A stretch of 64,000 nucleotides of DNA. It comes from UBA11889 sp002313255. Its GTDB lineage: Bacteria > Pseudomonadota > Gammaproteobacteria > Pseudomonadales > Azotimanducaceae. Positions 1 through 9,139 of the stretch are shown here, one piece after another (the stretch's first letter is position 1; every line of letters starts with the position of its first letter). Below the pieces are notes generated by a model. The model had not been told where the DNA came from, did no database searches, and saw only the letters and a program-made list of their open reading frames with translations. A program made the translations under genes and the position numbers. The DNA is taken from contig CAJWQX010000005.1 in the NCBI GenBank assembly GCA_913045265.1, forward strand, positions 1 to 64,000, given 5' to 3'.

Positions 1-1153
1 GCACCTCTAGCACCTCGTTCAGCCATTGATATGTCGGCGGATCCAAACGTTCTCCGGCGACGAAAAGATATTCCAACGCGGAAAGATCGTGGTTACGCAT
101 CAGCTCGCAGTGGGGATCCTCTTTTCGAATGGCTCGAAATGCGGTCGGGGCAGCGAAAAACGTCTTTACCCGATGTTCGGCTAGTACTCGCCAAAACGTC
201 CCTGCATCCGGCGTGCGTACTGGCTTACCCTCAAAAAGTAACGTCGTGCACCCTTTGATCAGCGGCCCGTAGACGATATAAGAATGCCCGACCACCCAGC
301 CGACATCGGAAGCCGCCCAATACACATCCCCTACATCCGTCCCATAGATAGCTGCCATGCTGTAATTTAGGGCTACGGCATGTCCGCCTTGATCACGTAA
401 TATACCTTTGGGCCTCCCGGTCGTACCCGACGTGTATAGAATATACAAAGGATCAAGTGCGTCTAAAGCAACCCACGTTGCATATTTGGCGGCGGCTTCC
501 CATTCTGCCCAGTCGTGATCACGGCTTCCGATCAGCGGCGCCTCCAGCATCTTGCGCTGTAGGACGACGCAAGCTTCTGGTTTGTGTTTCGCAATACGTA
601 TCGCTTCGTCCAACAAGGGTTTGTACGCGATGATCGACTGGAACTCGATCCCACACGACGCCGATAGAATAACTCGTGGACTCGCGTCATCGATCCGCAT
701 CGCTAGCTCTCGAGCAGCAAAGCCGCCAAACACGACCGAGTGGACGGCCCCAATCCGCGCGCATGCAAGCATTGCGATGACGGCCTCAGGCACCATGGGC
801 ATGTAAATAATGACTCGATCCCCTTGGACTACATCCAGAGCCATCAGTCCCCCAGCAACTTTTGCAACACGTTCCGTAAGTTCACGGTAGGTGATACGTG
901 CAACCGTATTTGTCACCGGCGAGTCATAAATCAACGCGATCTGGTCACCCCGACCCGCTTCCACGTGACGATCCAAAGCCAACCAAGCCGTATTCAACTT
1001 GCCGCCCCCGAACCATCGAACGACCCCGTTCGCATCCTTTTCCATGATTTTTTCAGGCCAGGCAAACCACTCGATTGCCTTCGCTTGTTCCGACCAAAAT
1101 AGTTCCGGTTGCTCCAAAGAACGTCGGTAATCCTGCTCGTAACTCGTTGACAT
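1..1153 (-). CDS. prpE: Propionyl-CoA synthetase (propionate--CoA ligase), 3' end outside the window
   Basis: Translation from the ATG at 1153 gives the first 384 residues of an acyl-adenylate-forming enzyme that makes propionyl-CoA from propionate, ATP and CoA. The N-terminal acetyl-CoA-synthetase cap domain is visible (YEQDYRRSLEQPELFW), followed by the AMP-binding region with the P-loop-like motif YTSGTTGRPKG and a DVGWVVGHSYIVYGPL stretch typical of the acetyl/propionyl-CoA synthetase group. The sequence resembles PrpE more than Acs. The C-terminal domain with the catalytic lysine lies beyond base 1, so completeness cannot be judged. It follows a racemase-like gene on the same strand after 73 bp. 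An acetyl-CoA synthetase of unusual specificity is the main alternative. Confidence 0.85.
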   Translation of the reverse strand, partial: MSTSYEQDYRRSLEQPELFWSEQAKAIEWFAWPEKIMEKDANGVVRWFGGGKLNTAWLALDRHVEAGRGDQIALIYDSPVTNTVARITYRELTERVAKVAGGLMALDVVQGDRVIIYMPMVPEAVIAMLACARIGAVHSVVFGGFAARELAMRIDDASPRVILSASCGIEFQSIIAYKPLLDEAIRIAKHKPEACVVLQRKMLEAPLIGSRDHDWAEWEAAAKYATWVALDALDPLYILYTSGTTGRPKGILRDQGGHAVALNYSMAAIYGTDVGDVYWAASDVGWVVGHSYIVYGPLIKGCTTLLFEGKPVRTPDAGTFWRVLAEHRVKTFFAAPTAFRAIRKEDPHCELMRNHDLSALEYLFVAGERLDPPTYQWLNEVLEV

Positions 1154-1226
1154 CGACGGCGGTATGACTATTTTTGAACGAACGCGGACAGGGATACGTT
1201 TTCAACAAACTTCCATCGCGCGAGCA

Positions 1227-2351
1227 TTAACCAATCACTCCTTGCTCACGCAACGTGTCCAACTCATCCCGAGCAAACCCAATGCTCGAAAGTACCTCTG
1301 TGGAGTCTTCACCTGGAGCTCTTGCCGCATGCGAGATTTCGGCCGTGGTGCGACTAAACCTAGGCGACGGAGAAGGTTGAACAACTCCATCCACCTCAAT
1401 GAACGTACCACGGTGCACATTGTGAGGATGATTAGGCGCTTCGAAGACCGATAATACCGGTGCAAAACACACGTCGGTTCCTTCCATGATTTCGCACCAC
1501 TCGCCTCTCGTTTTCGTCTTAAAAACGTCTTCAAGTTCATCCTTGAAGCCCGACCACTGATCCCTATCCATTTGTGGGCCAAAATGATTTGCATCGACAC
1601 CCGCCTTTTCAACCAGTAACTGATAGAACTGCGGCTCGATCGACCCGACACACACGTGTTGCCCGTCTTTGGTTTCGTAAGTGTTGTAAAAATGGGAACC
1701 ACCATCCAACAAGTTGGTTCCGCGTTCATCGTCGAAGCCGCGCCCCGCCATGGAAAAGAACATGGCCATTAGTGTCGCAGCCCCATCCACCATCGCTGTA
1801 TCCACCACCTGGCCCTTCCCCGACTTTTGTGCCTCCAGCAGAGCGCAGACCAGTCCGTAAGCAAGCAGCATGCCGCCGCCGCCAAAGTCCCCGATAAGAT
1901 TCAAGGGGGGCACGGGCTTCCCTCCCGGCTCGCCGATGGCATGCAGTGCCCCGGACAACCCGATGTAATTAATGTCGTGACCGGCGGACTGAGCAAGAGG
2001 TCCGTCTTGACCCCATCCTGTCATACGCCCGTACACCAACTTTTCGTTACGCGCCATGCATTCGTCCGGGCCCAACCCAAGCCGTTCCGTTACCCCCGGT
2101 CTGAAACCTTCAAAAAGGGCGTCGGCCGATTCAACCAACTTGAGTACAATCTCGATTCCTTCAGGTTTTTTTAAGTCGACGGCCACCGACTGGCGATTGC
2201 GTTGAAGCACGTCTTTGGGTGCCCCAACACCTTTCGCGATCCGATCCACTCGGATGACTTCTGCCCCCATATCCGACAACATCATGCCGCAGAACGGCCC
2301 TGGGCCTATGCCGGCGAGTTCAATGATGCGGAAACCATTTAGCGGACCCAT
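1227..2351 (-). CDS. Family III CoA transferase, alpha-methylacyl-CoA racemase-like
   Basis: A 374-residue protein of the CaiB/BaiF/Amacr superfamily. The N-terminus ([20 protein letters not shown]) is the usual CoA-binding start of this fold. The sequence [19 protein letters not shown] carries the conserved acidic position, and the length and the GIGPGPF motif fit alpha-methylacyl-CoA racemases, which epimerise 2-methyl-branched acyl-CoAs so that they can enter beta-oxidation. A strong ribosome site (GGGAGGAG) precedes the ATG. It sits between an ABC exporter gene and prpE, all on the minus strand. Methyl-branched chains release propionyl-CoA, which makes the neighbourhood of prpE sensible. 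Substrate is inferred; a CoA transferase of other specificity is possible. Confidence 0.85.
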   Translation of the reverse strand: MGPLNGFRIIELAGIGPGPFCGMMLSDMGAEVIRVDRIAKGVGAPKDVLQRNRQSVAVDLKKPEGIEIVLKLVESADALFEGFRPGVTERLGLGPDECMARNEKLVYGRMTGWGQDGPLAQSAGHDINYIGLSGALHAIGEPGGKPVPPLNLIGDFGGGGMLLAYGLVCALLEAQKSGKGQVVDTAMVDGAATLMAMFFSMAGRGFDDERGTNLLDGGSHFYNTYETKDGQHVCVGSIEPQFYQLLVEKAGVDANHFGPQMDRDQWSGFKDELEDVFKTKTRGEWCEIMEGTDVCFAPVLSVFEAPNHPHNVHRGTFIEVDGVVQPSPSPRFSRTTAEISHAARAPGEDSTEVLSSIGFARDELDTLREQGVIG

Positions 2352-2443
2352 AACGCTCCTCCCATACCTGCAATCGTTGGAGTGTATCCGGGATATCGGC
2401 TCGATTCAGCTTTCCCTTATTGGGAGTCCCGCTGACTCAATAT

Positions 2444-4261
2444 CTACGCGTTCGCGCCATCGTATTTTTTTGGTCCGTACCGAAGTAGTGTCACCTCTTG
2501 TGCACTGGACAAGTTTTGCACCGACGCAAATTGACGATACAACGTGTTGTTGGCAAGCAGTTCGTCGTGAGATCCCTCGCCAACGATCCTTCCACCATCA
2601 AACACAATAATGCGGTCAGCCTGTACGACCGTCGACAGTCGGTGCGCGACAATGACTACGGTCCGTTCGCCATGTTGTCGTGCAAGCGTGCGACGGATCG
2701 CCTCCTCGCTTCGTGCGTCTAGGGCACTCGTTGCCTCGTCCAATATTAGGAGACGTGGGTCCGCAATAAGTGCACGTGCAATTGCGATGCGTTGACGCTC
2801 CCCGCCGGAAAGGGCTCGGCCGCTTTCTCCGACGTGGGTGCCAAGTCCCTCTCGAAGACCAAAAACAAAATCGGCACTTGCGGCTTCCAATGCCGTTTGG
2901 ACCGCCCGGTCACTTGCGGTGGGATCTCCGTACCGCAGATTAGCTCCGATCGAGCCGCCAAATAAGATGGCGTCCTGGGGTACATAGGCCATGTTTCTCC
3001 GCAGATCATCGAGACGAAACTGATCAACCGACACCCCTCCAAACGAGATAGAACCTTGGGTAACGTCGTAAAAGCGCTGTGCTAGCTCTAAAACAGTTGA
3101 TTTGCCGGCACCCGACGGTCCGACGAGGGCCACCATTTCACCATCTGAAACCTTGAAACTAACGTCAGACAGCACGTCCACGTCTGAGCGCGTCGGGTAA
3201 GCAAAGTAAACACCATCAAATTGTAGGGTCCCTTCCGATACCGACCCCACCCCGTATTCGGGTTCCGCAAGGTCTGAACGCGCGCTGAGTAATTCGACCA
3301 GTCGTTCCGTCGCACCCGCCGCACGCTGTAGTTCACCGTAGATCTCGCTGATAGCTCCTACGGATGCCGCAACGATTACCGCATAAAAGATAAACGCCGT
3401 TAATTCGCCCGCGGACGTGCGTCCCGTTAACACTTCCTGACCGCCAATCCAAAGCATCACCGCGATAGCTGCCAGCACAAGCACCATAACCGTTACGATT
3501 AACCAAGCGCGTTGCCGAATCCGAGCAACCGCAACGTTAAACGCCTCATTGACATGTTGGGAAAATCGAGCGATGTCGGCTCGTTGGTGATTGAACGCGT
3601 GCACCAATTTTATGTGTCGCAGTGACTCCCCAGCGTAAACACCCACCTCGGCGAGCGTATCTTGACTTGAGCGGGAAAGGCGGCGCACACGCCGGCCAAA
3701 GAGAACGATCGGCATCACCACCAAAGGAGCACAGATTAGAACCAGCATCGACAAACGCGCGTTCGTAATGACCAACAGTACGATGCCACCTAAAAACATC
3801 AGCGCGTTGCGCAAAGCAATGGAGATGGAAGAGCCAATAACCGTCTGCAACAGCGTTGTATCGGTTGTAATACGTGACTGTATTTCAGAAGGCGCGTTGG
3901 TTTCAAAAAAGCCTGGGTGTAGGTGAATCAGATGAGCGTACACTGCGTTTCGAATATCGGCGCTTACGCGTTCGCCGATCCAAGAAACAAAGTAGTAACG
4001 CACGTACGTGCCGGCGGCCAAAACCACGATGATGCAGGACAGTACACCGATATTCACTTTCAAGAGATTGGGGGACCCCGCCTGAAAGCCTTGATCAATA
4101 ATCAACCGCAGGCCTTGACCCACAGCTAACGTGACGGACGCGGTGAGCATTAATGCGAAAGATGCAGCAACTACCCGCCACCGATACGGCTTCAAAAAAT
4201 CGAGTGCTGGCCTTAAACTTTTTAGACCCCCACCGGCATGCCGTTCCAATTCGTCAACCAT
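2444..4261 (-). CDS. ABC transporter half-molecule, fused permease and ATPase (MsbA/lipid exporter type)
   Basis: From the ATG at 4261 the protein has 605 residues: an N-terminal six-helix exporter domain (about 20-320) and a C-terminal ATPase with Walker A GPSGAGKST, signature LSGGERQR and Walker B LLILDEATSALD. This is the architecture of homodimeric subfamily-B exporters that move lipids or hydrophobic compounds across the inner membrane. The reading frame stays open 62 codons further upstream, but that stretch would overlap the divergent esterase gene, lacks membrane character and is not expected in the family, so the internal ATG was chosen. No clear ribosome site is visible. The substrate cannot be told from sequence. 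Confidence 0.88.
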   Translation of the reverse strand: MVDELERHAGGGLKSLRPALDFLKPYRWRVVAASFALMLTASVTLAVGQGLRLIIDQGFQAGSPNLLKVNIGVLSCIIVVLAAGTYVRYYFVSWIGERVSADIRNAVYAHLIHLHPGFFETNAPSEIQSRITTDTTLLQTVIGSSISIALRNALMFLGGIVLLVITNARLSMLVLICAPLVVMPIVLFGRRVRRLSRSSQDTLAEVGVYAGESLRHIKLVHAFNHQRADIARFSQHVNEAFNVAVARIRQRAWLIVTVMVLVLAAIAVMLWIGGQEVLTGRTSAGELTAFIFYAVIVAASVGAISEIYGELQRAAGATERLVELLSARSDLAEPEYGVGSVSEGTLQFDGVYFAYPTRSDVDVLSDVSFKVSDGEMVALVGPSGAGKSTVLELAQRFYDVTQGSISFGGVSVDQFRLDDLRRNMAYVPQDAILFGGSIGANLRYGDPTASDRAVQTALEAASADFVFGLREGLGTHVGESGRALSGGERQRIAIARALIADPRLLILDEATSALDARSEEAIRRTLARQHGERTVVIVAHRLSTVVQADRIIVFDGGRIVGEGSHDELLANNTLYRQFASVQNLSSAQEVTLLRYGPKKYDGANA

Positions 4262-4306
4262 GAGGACATTATGACGAGAAGAGGAAGATCCGTCATAGCC
4301 CGACAC

Positions 4307-4326
4307 ATTCCACGAACAAATGGAAT
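4307..4326. repeat. Inverted repeat in a divergent promoter region
   Basis: ATTCCA and TGGAAT form a perfect 6-bp inverted repeat with an 8-bp spacer in the 99-bp gap between the divergent ABC exporter and esterase genes. The position suits an operator, but no regulator is recognised and arms this short can arise by chance. Confidence 0.25.
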
Positions 4327-4360
4327 TGAAAAAACGACGCGTTCCTGCTGAACTCCCCGT

Positions 4361-5011
4361 ATGACGCTTGAAACTATCGAAATTGATCCAGCGGAAACGC
4401 CCTCTGGCACCGTCATTTGGCTTCACGGCCTTGGTGCAGACGGTCACGACTTCGAACCCATCGTTCCCGAGTTAAACCTGGACGTTCCTATCCGTTTCGT
4501 CTTCCCCCACGCGCCGGAGCGCTCCGTGACCATCAACGGGGGTATGGAAATGCGGGCTTGGTACGACATTGACCCCGGTTCGCCGCTTTCGGGAACGGAT
4601 GAGATTCGCATGTCGGCCGCTGCGGTTCAGGAGCTCGTAGACGCTGAAAATCACAACGGTATGCCGACCGATCGAATCGTGCTCGCGGGCTTTTCACAGG
4701 GCGGGGTCGTTGCCTTGCACTTGGGCTTGCGGGCCGAATATCGATTCGCGGGTTTGATGGCGCTATCCACGTATGTTCACGATCATGAGAACGTCGGCAC
4801 CGAAGTCAGTTTCGTGAGCATCGATACCCCCATTTTCATGGCGCATGGAATCGCCGACCCGATGATTCCGATCACTCGCGCAGTAACTTCGCGTGAAGCT
4901 CTGACAGCCCTCAATTACCAGGTCGACTGGCGCGAATACGGGATGGGACATCATGTCTGTCCCGAAGAACTCGTCGACATCAAGGGGTTTCTGGAGCGCG
5001 TACTTTCTTGA
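4361..5011 (+). CDS. Alpha/beta hydrolase, carboxylesterase/phospholipase family (YpfH/EstB-like)
   Basis: A 216-residue cytoplasmic serine hydrolase. The nucleophile is in GFSQGG (Ser112), the likely acid is Asp166 in IADPMIP, and the histidine is in GMGHHV (about 197). The N-terminal VIWLHGLGADGHDF supplies the oxyanion region. These features and the length match bacterial carboxylesterases related to acyl-protein thioesterase; natural substrates are usually unknown. Its TGA overlaps the TTG start of miaE (TTGA), so the two are probably translationally coupled. It is transcribed away from the ABC exporter. Confidence 0.88.
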   Translation: MTLETIEIDPAETPSGTVIWLHGLGADGHDFEPIVPELNLDVPIRFVFPHAPERSVTINGGMEMRAWYDIDPGSPLSGTDEIRMSAAAVQELVDAENHNGMPTDRIVLAGFSQGGVVALHLGLRAEYRFAGLMALSTYVHDHENVGTEVSFVSIDTPIFMAHGIADPMIPITRAVTSREALTALNYQVDWREYGMGHHVCPEELVDIKGFLERVLS

Positions 5012-5574
5012 AGCTTGAAATCGCCGTCGCCACCGAGACCGAATGGCTCACGGCAGTCCTCTCCGATTTCGATACTTTTTTACGAGACCATGCATCAGCA
5101 GAAAAGAAAGCATCGGGGATGGCTCTCAATATCGCTTCGCATTATCCCGACCAACCCGCCATCTTGAGAGCGATGTGCGATCTGGCTGTAGAAGAACTAA
5201 CTCACTACAGGGAAGTCGTGAAACTTCTCATTAGTCGAGGCATACAACCGGGACCCGATCGTCGGGATAGCTATATTCGTGCGCTCAATCAAGAAATCCG
5301 TAGCGGATCAAACGCTTTCCTAATCGACCGACTTTTGGTGGGTGCAATCGTCGAATTTCGAGGAAACGAACGCTTTACCTTAGTTGCCAACGCAATTGAA
5401 GATCCGAAGTTGCGACGTTTTTACGAAAACATCGCGGAAAGTGAAGCGCGTCATTTCGAGTTGTTCTTGAAGCTCGCCGACCTCGTCGGCGGTACGCAAA
5501 ATCGCTTGGATGCACTTCTCGAAGCTGAGGCTCGAATACTAACCAATGTGCCGCTGAGAGCCGCGCTCCATTAG
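5008..5574 (+). CDS. miaE: tRNA-(2-methylthio-N6-isopentenyladenosine37) hydroxylase MiaE
   Basis: A 188-residue protein closely resembling MiaE, the di-iron monooxygenase that hydroxylates the isopentenyl side chain of ms2i6A37 in tRNAs reading UNN codons. Ferritin-like iron ligands are visible as an EELTHYREV motif and an ESEARHFELF motif, the paired ExxH helices of the fold. The family is known mainly from gamma- and some betaproteobacteria, which supports the taxonomic reading. The start is TTG at 5008, overlapping the stop of the upstream esterase; no ATG fits. The next gene starts 4 bp after its stop. Confidence 0.93.
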   Translation: MKLEIAVATETEWLTAVLSDFDTFLRDHASAEKKASGMALNIASHYPDQPAILRAMCDLAVEELTHYREVVKLLISRGIQPGPDRRDSYIRALNQEIRSGSNAFLIDRLLVGAIVEFRGNERFTLVANAIEDPKLRRFYENIAESEARHFELFLKLADLVGGTQNRLDALLEAEARILTNVPLRAALH

Positions 5575-5578
5575 CCGA

Positions 5579-6742
5579 TTGAAGCAACCTATTGATCAGT
5601 ATCTCGAACGCTATGCCGAGCCCGAAGCTAGGGATCGGCAACGGTTGAATAAACGATTCCGACACGTTGTGGTCATCCCCGCGTACGACGAGCCACTTGA
5701 GTTCGCACAGGAAATGCTCAGCACGCTCGGACCGGACGTTCTCACGATCGTCGTTGTCAACGTGCCGGACAACATTAACCCGCGAAGCCCAATGCACCAG
5801 CGCTCGCGAAGGCTACTTCAACACCTTAGCGCTCCGAATCTGCTAACCGTAGATCGCGTCAATCAGCCGATCCCGAAAAACCAAGGTGTCGGCCTCGCGA
5901 GGAAAATAGGTGCCGATGTGGCGCTCGGATATATCCGCGATGGCACGATCGACGAACCCTGCATCTATTCAGTCGACGCCGATGTACAGTTGCCAAACGG
6001 ATACATCCCTTCGATACCGCGGACTGAAGGCGTGTATCTCTATTCCTACCGTCATGTGTCGACCGATCCGGAGGTACAACGCCGAGCCGAGCTCTACGAG
6101 CTTCACATGCGCCATTACGTCGCCGGCCTTCGCTTGGCAGGCTCGCCATACGCATTCCACACGCTCGGCAGCACGATCAGCGTTTCTGCCACAGCCTACG
6201 CTCAAGTCCGCGGATTTCCTCGACGAGACGCAGCAGAAGATTTTTATTTCCTGAATAAATTAAGCAAGGTGTCCAAGATCCATCTGCTCGGATCACCCGA
6301 AATCGTAATTAATGCGCGCACTTCGCACCGAGTACCATTCGGGACGGGTCCATCGATAGCATCGATTACGGAGCCAGACGATTGCTACCTGAGTTATCAC
6401 CCGCAGTCGTTCGAGTGCCTCCGAGACGTGATTAAAGCAATCTCCACAAAAACCGAGGACTCGCTCGAAGGACCCTCTGCAACGAACATGAAACAGCTAG
6501 GCTATTTCGATTTCGTCTCCCGCGACCCAAGCGTTCGTCAGCGTCATGAGTGGTTTGACGGCTTCAAAACGCTTCGTTTCATTCATCTAATGCGCGATGT
6601 CTTACCAGACGTCCCGCTCTTACATAGCCTCAGCCTTCATCGGCCAAACCTACCCCCCGACCGAACCGATTTGATTAATAAATTACGTCGCGAGGATCGA
6701 AAGCCGAGAATATTAGGCGTCCCAGCCATCCAATATCGCTGA
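5579..6742 (+). CDS. Putative family 2-like glycosyltransferase of unknown role
   Basis: A 387-residue protein with a GT-A-like N-terminal region: VVVIPAYDEP near residue 30 resembles the nucleotide-sugar binding start of family 2 glycosyltransferases, and YSVDADVQLP carries a DxD-like acidic motif around residues 130-140. The rest is not recognised and no membrane helix is evident, so donor and acceptor are unknown. It begins with TTG, 4 bp after miaE, and probably belongs to the same transcript. After its TGA the frame stays open for another 52 codons (to 6901) without a recognisable domain. Assignment to the broad fold is fairly safe; function is not. Confidence 0.65.
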   Translation: MKQPIDQYLERYAEPEARDRQRLNKRFRHVVVIPAYDEPLEFAQEMLSTLGPDVLTIVVVNVPDNINPRSPMHQRSRRLLQHLSAPNLLTVDRVNQPIPKNQGVGLARKIGADVALGYIRDGTIDEPCIYSVDADVQLPNGYIPSIPRTEGVYLYSYRHVSTDPEVQRRAELYELHMRHYVAGLRLAGSPYAFHTLGSTISVSATAYAQVRGFPRRDAAEDFYFLNKLSKVSKIHLLGSPEIVINARTSHRVPFGTGPSIASITEPDDCYLSYHPQSFECLRDVIKAISTKTEDSLEGPSATNMKQLGYFDFVSRDPSVRQRHEWFDGFKTLRFIHLMRDVLPDVPLLHSLSLHRPNLPPDRTDLINKLRREDRKPRILGVPAIQYR

Positions 6743-6953
6743 CAACAGAACCTCCCTGAGTTGTCTGTTTCCGTATACCAACTTGTATCCGAATGGAATT
6801 CCAAGTACCCGGTGGATGATGCACCAATTCCCGATTGCGACCAGTCGGCGACCCTTGAATCGGTCGCTTCAAACAACACCGCATTCACCCAGGGGCTGTG
6901 AAACACGCTGTCCCTGGTAGAATGCATGCTCGCAAAGTTTCCGAGCAGATATC

Positions 6954-7898
6954 GTGTCAGCGAGCGCTAGGATCTTCATTGATGGCCAAGCAGGCACCAC
7001 GGGGCTTGAGATTACCGAGCGCCTCACGGCCAGGGACGACATCGAGCTCTTAAGCATCGATAACGAGCAACGCAAAAGACCCGAAACGAGGCGCGAGTGT
7101 TTTGAATCGGCTGACTTAGTCGTGCTCTGTCTTCCTGACGAGGCGGCCCGCGAAGCGATAAAGCTCTCCGAGACAACGCGTTTTATCGACGCAAGCACCG
7201 CCCATCGCGTCCACGATAAGTGGGTATATGGGCTTCCTGAACTTGCGCCGGACCAACGGAATGCCATTCGAGAATCTCGCCTGGTTTCAAATCCAGGTTG
7301 TTACGCGACCGGGTTCGTCCTGAGTATCCGGCCGCTTGTGGACGAAAATATTGTTTCGAAAAATGCCTTAATTCGAACCCATGCGTTGTCCGGCTATTCT
7401 GGTGGCGGAAGGCAGCTGATCGAGCAGTACTCGCGAGTCGTTGAAGACGAACAACCCACCCGTCCATACGCATTTAATTTAAGCCACAAACACGTCCCCG
7501 AAATGCAACGCTACGCCGGGCTAGAACTTGCACCTTTCTTTATGCCGAGTGTTGGAAATTTTTTTCAGGGTATGTTGGTCCAAACGCCCTTATTTTTGCA
7601 GGAACTCAATCGTTCGGTTCAGCCAAAAGATCTCGTTGAAATCTACCAAAACCGCTACGCCGGTGAACCGTTCGTGAGGGTCATCGAAGCGCCCTTTGAT
7701 AACGAACTTGATGAAGGCTATCTATCACCCACCGCCTGCAATGGCAGTAACCGTATTGACTTGATGGTGTTCGGGCGCGACCAACAAATTCTCGTTGTCG
7801 CTCGACTGGATAACCTCGGCAAGGGCGCCGCGGGCGCCGCCGTCCAGAACCTCAATCTCATGTTGGGTCGCGAAGAAAGTTCTGGCATTTCGGAATGA
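6954..7898 (+). CDS. argC: N-acetyl-gamma-glutamyl-phosphate reductase, short type-2 form
   Basis: A 314-residue reductase that converts N-acetylglutamyl phosphate to the semialdehyde in arginine biosynthesis using NADPH. The N-terminal FIDGQAGTTGLEI is the dinucleotide-binding loop of the short ArgC class, and SNPGCYATG contains the catalytic cysteine (about 116). The length of about 310 residues separates it from the common form of about 340. The start is GTG at 6954, after a 211-bp gap that may hold the promoter of the following gene run (a TAGAAT hexamer lies at 6918-6923, with no convincing -35 box). Its stop overlaps the next ATG (ATGA). No other arg gene is in the window. Confidence 0.92.
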   Translation: MSASARIFIDGQAGTTGLEITERLTARDDIELLSIDNEQRKRPETRRECFESADLVVLCLPDEAAREAIKLSETTRFIDASTAHRVHDKWVYGLPELAPDQRNAIRESRLVSNPGCYATGFVLSIRPLVDENIVSKNALIRTHALSGYSGGGRQLIEQYSRVVEDEQPTRPYAFNLSHKHVPEMQRYAGLELAPFFMPSVGNFFQGMLVQTPLFLQELNRSVQPKDLVEIYQNRYAGEPFVRVIEAPFDNELDEGYLSPTACNGSNRIDLMVFGRDQQILVVARLDNLGKGAAGAAVQNLNLMLGREESSGISE

Positions 7899-9139
7899 AC
7901 AATAATTCAGTTAACACGCCAACCGTGGGGGCTCTCGAATCACGATGGGACGAACTCCAGCGAAACCCACTGACCTTGGACCTCACCAGGGGAAAGCCGG
8001 CTCCTGAACAACTGGCTCTTTCCGATGCTCTCGATGGCATCCTCAGCGGTGATTACCGGCTCGAAGATGGCACTGATGCGAGAAATTACGGCGGATTGCG
8101 TGGTATTCCGGAAGCTCGTCGACTCGGCGCTCAGCTGCTTGGGACGGATCCCGAAAACATCATTGTGTGCGGCAATTCGAGCTTACAAGCGATGCAACTG
8201 GTGATTGATACCGCCATGCGCTACGGACTTTGCGACGAGCGCTTCAGTGCGTTGGGTTCGGCCCACGCTGTCGTCCCAGTACCTGGATACGACCGTCATT
8301 TCGCGCTGACGGAATCGTTTGATATCGAAATGATCCCGGTGCCAATGACCACGACCGGTCCAGATATGGACACCTTAGAAAAGACCATCCGTTCGGACAG
8401 CCAATGTCGATTTCTTTGGTGTGTACCGAAATATTCCAATCCCACGGGGTGTATTTATGATCCGGCTACGGTCGATCGAATTGCGGCACTCCCGAACAAA
8501 GCCCATGGGCCATTGCTAATCCTTTGGGACAACGCTTACGCCGTCCATGACTTTAATTTCCCGAAAGCAGACCTGGCGCCAATACTCACGAGTGCCCATA
8601 AACATGGAACAGACAACAGCATTATCATGTTTGCATCGACGTCCAAAATCACGTTTGCCGGCGGTGGCATCGCATTTATCGGCGGATCAGAGGCAACGTT
8701 AAAAGCGATTGAAGCGAGGCTCGCAGTCATGACGATCGGGCCGGATAAAGTGAATCAGCTGCGCCATGCCAAATTCTTGAACGGGCGCGTTGACGATCAC
8801 ATGGCTGCTCACGCCCGAATCCTCAAGCCAAAGTTCGAAACGGTTGAACGCAGCCTACAAATACACCTGGGAAATCGTGACTGTGCAACTTGGACGCGAC
8901 CCGAAGGTGGTTACTTTGTGACGCTTTCAACCGCCCCCGGTTTCGCCACCCAAGTCGTTGCCATGGCTGCCACTGCTGGCGTCGTGCTAACGCCGGCTGG
9001 GGCAACGTTTCCGTATGGACATGATCCCGAAGACTCTGTGATCCGAATCGCACCCACGTTCGCCTCCCATGACGAAATCGAAAAAGCTATAGAAATTCTT
9101 GCAGTTTGTCTTGAACTGTCAATGCGTAGGAGTTCTTGA
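7895..9139 (+). CDS. PLP-dependent aminotransferase, aspartate aminotransferase subgroup Ic
   Basis: A 414-residue fold-type I aminotransferase. LTLDLTRGKPAPEQL near the N-terminus and the PLP-lysine motif FASTSKITFAGGG (Lys251) are hallmarks of the subgroup Ic aspartate aminotransferases known from Corynebacterium and other bacteria. SNPTG (about 181-185) and WDNAYAVHDF are further PLP-site elements. It would transfer the amino group between aspartate or a related amino acid and 2-oxoglutarate in the cytoplasm. The ATG overlaps the argC stop, and its own stop overlaps the helicase start, so translation of all three is probably linked. Confidence 0.88.
   Translation: MNNNSVNTPTVGALESRWDELQRNPLTLDLTRGKPAPEQLALSDALDGILSGDYRLEDGTDARNYGGLRGIPEARRLGAQLLGTDPENIIVCGNSSLQAMQLVIDTAMRYGLCDERFSALGSAHAVVPVPGYDRHFALTESFDIEMIPVPMTTTGPDMDTLEKTIRSDSQCRFLWCVPKYSNPTGCIYDPATVDRIAALPNKAHGPLLILWDNAYAVHDFNFPKADLAPILTSAHKHGTDNSIIMFASTSKITFAGGGIAFIGGSEATLKAIEARLAVMTIGPDKVNQLRHAKFLNGRVDDHMAAHARILKPKFETVERSLQIHLGNRDCATWTRPEGGYFVTLSTAPGFATQVVAMAATAGVVLTPAGATFPYGHDPEDSVIRIAPTFASHDEIEKAIEILAVCLELSMRRSS

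Noticed and set aside
4262..4447. 62-codon N-terminal extension of the ABC exporter frame
   Set aside because: It overlaps the divergent esterase gene and its promoter region and lacks exporter-like sequence; the ATG at 4261 gives the family's usual N-terminus.
6740..6901. Possible selenocysteine readthrough of the glycosyltransferase-like gene
   Set aside because: The UGA is not in a redox motif; the inverted repeat AACAGA/TCTGTT begins only one base after the UGA, too close for a bacterial SECIS.
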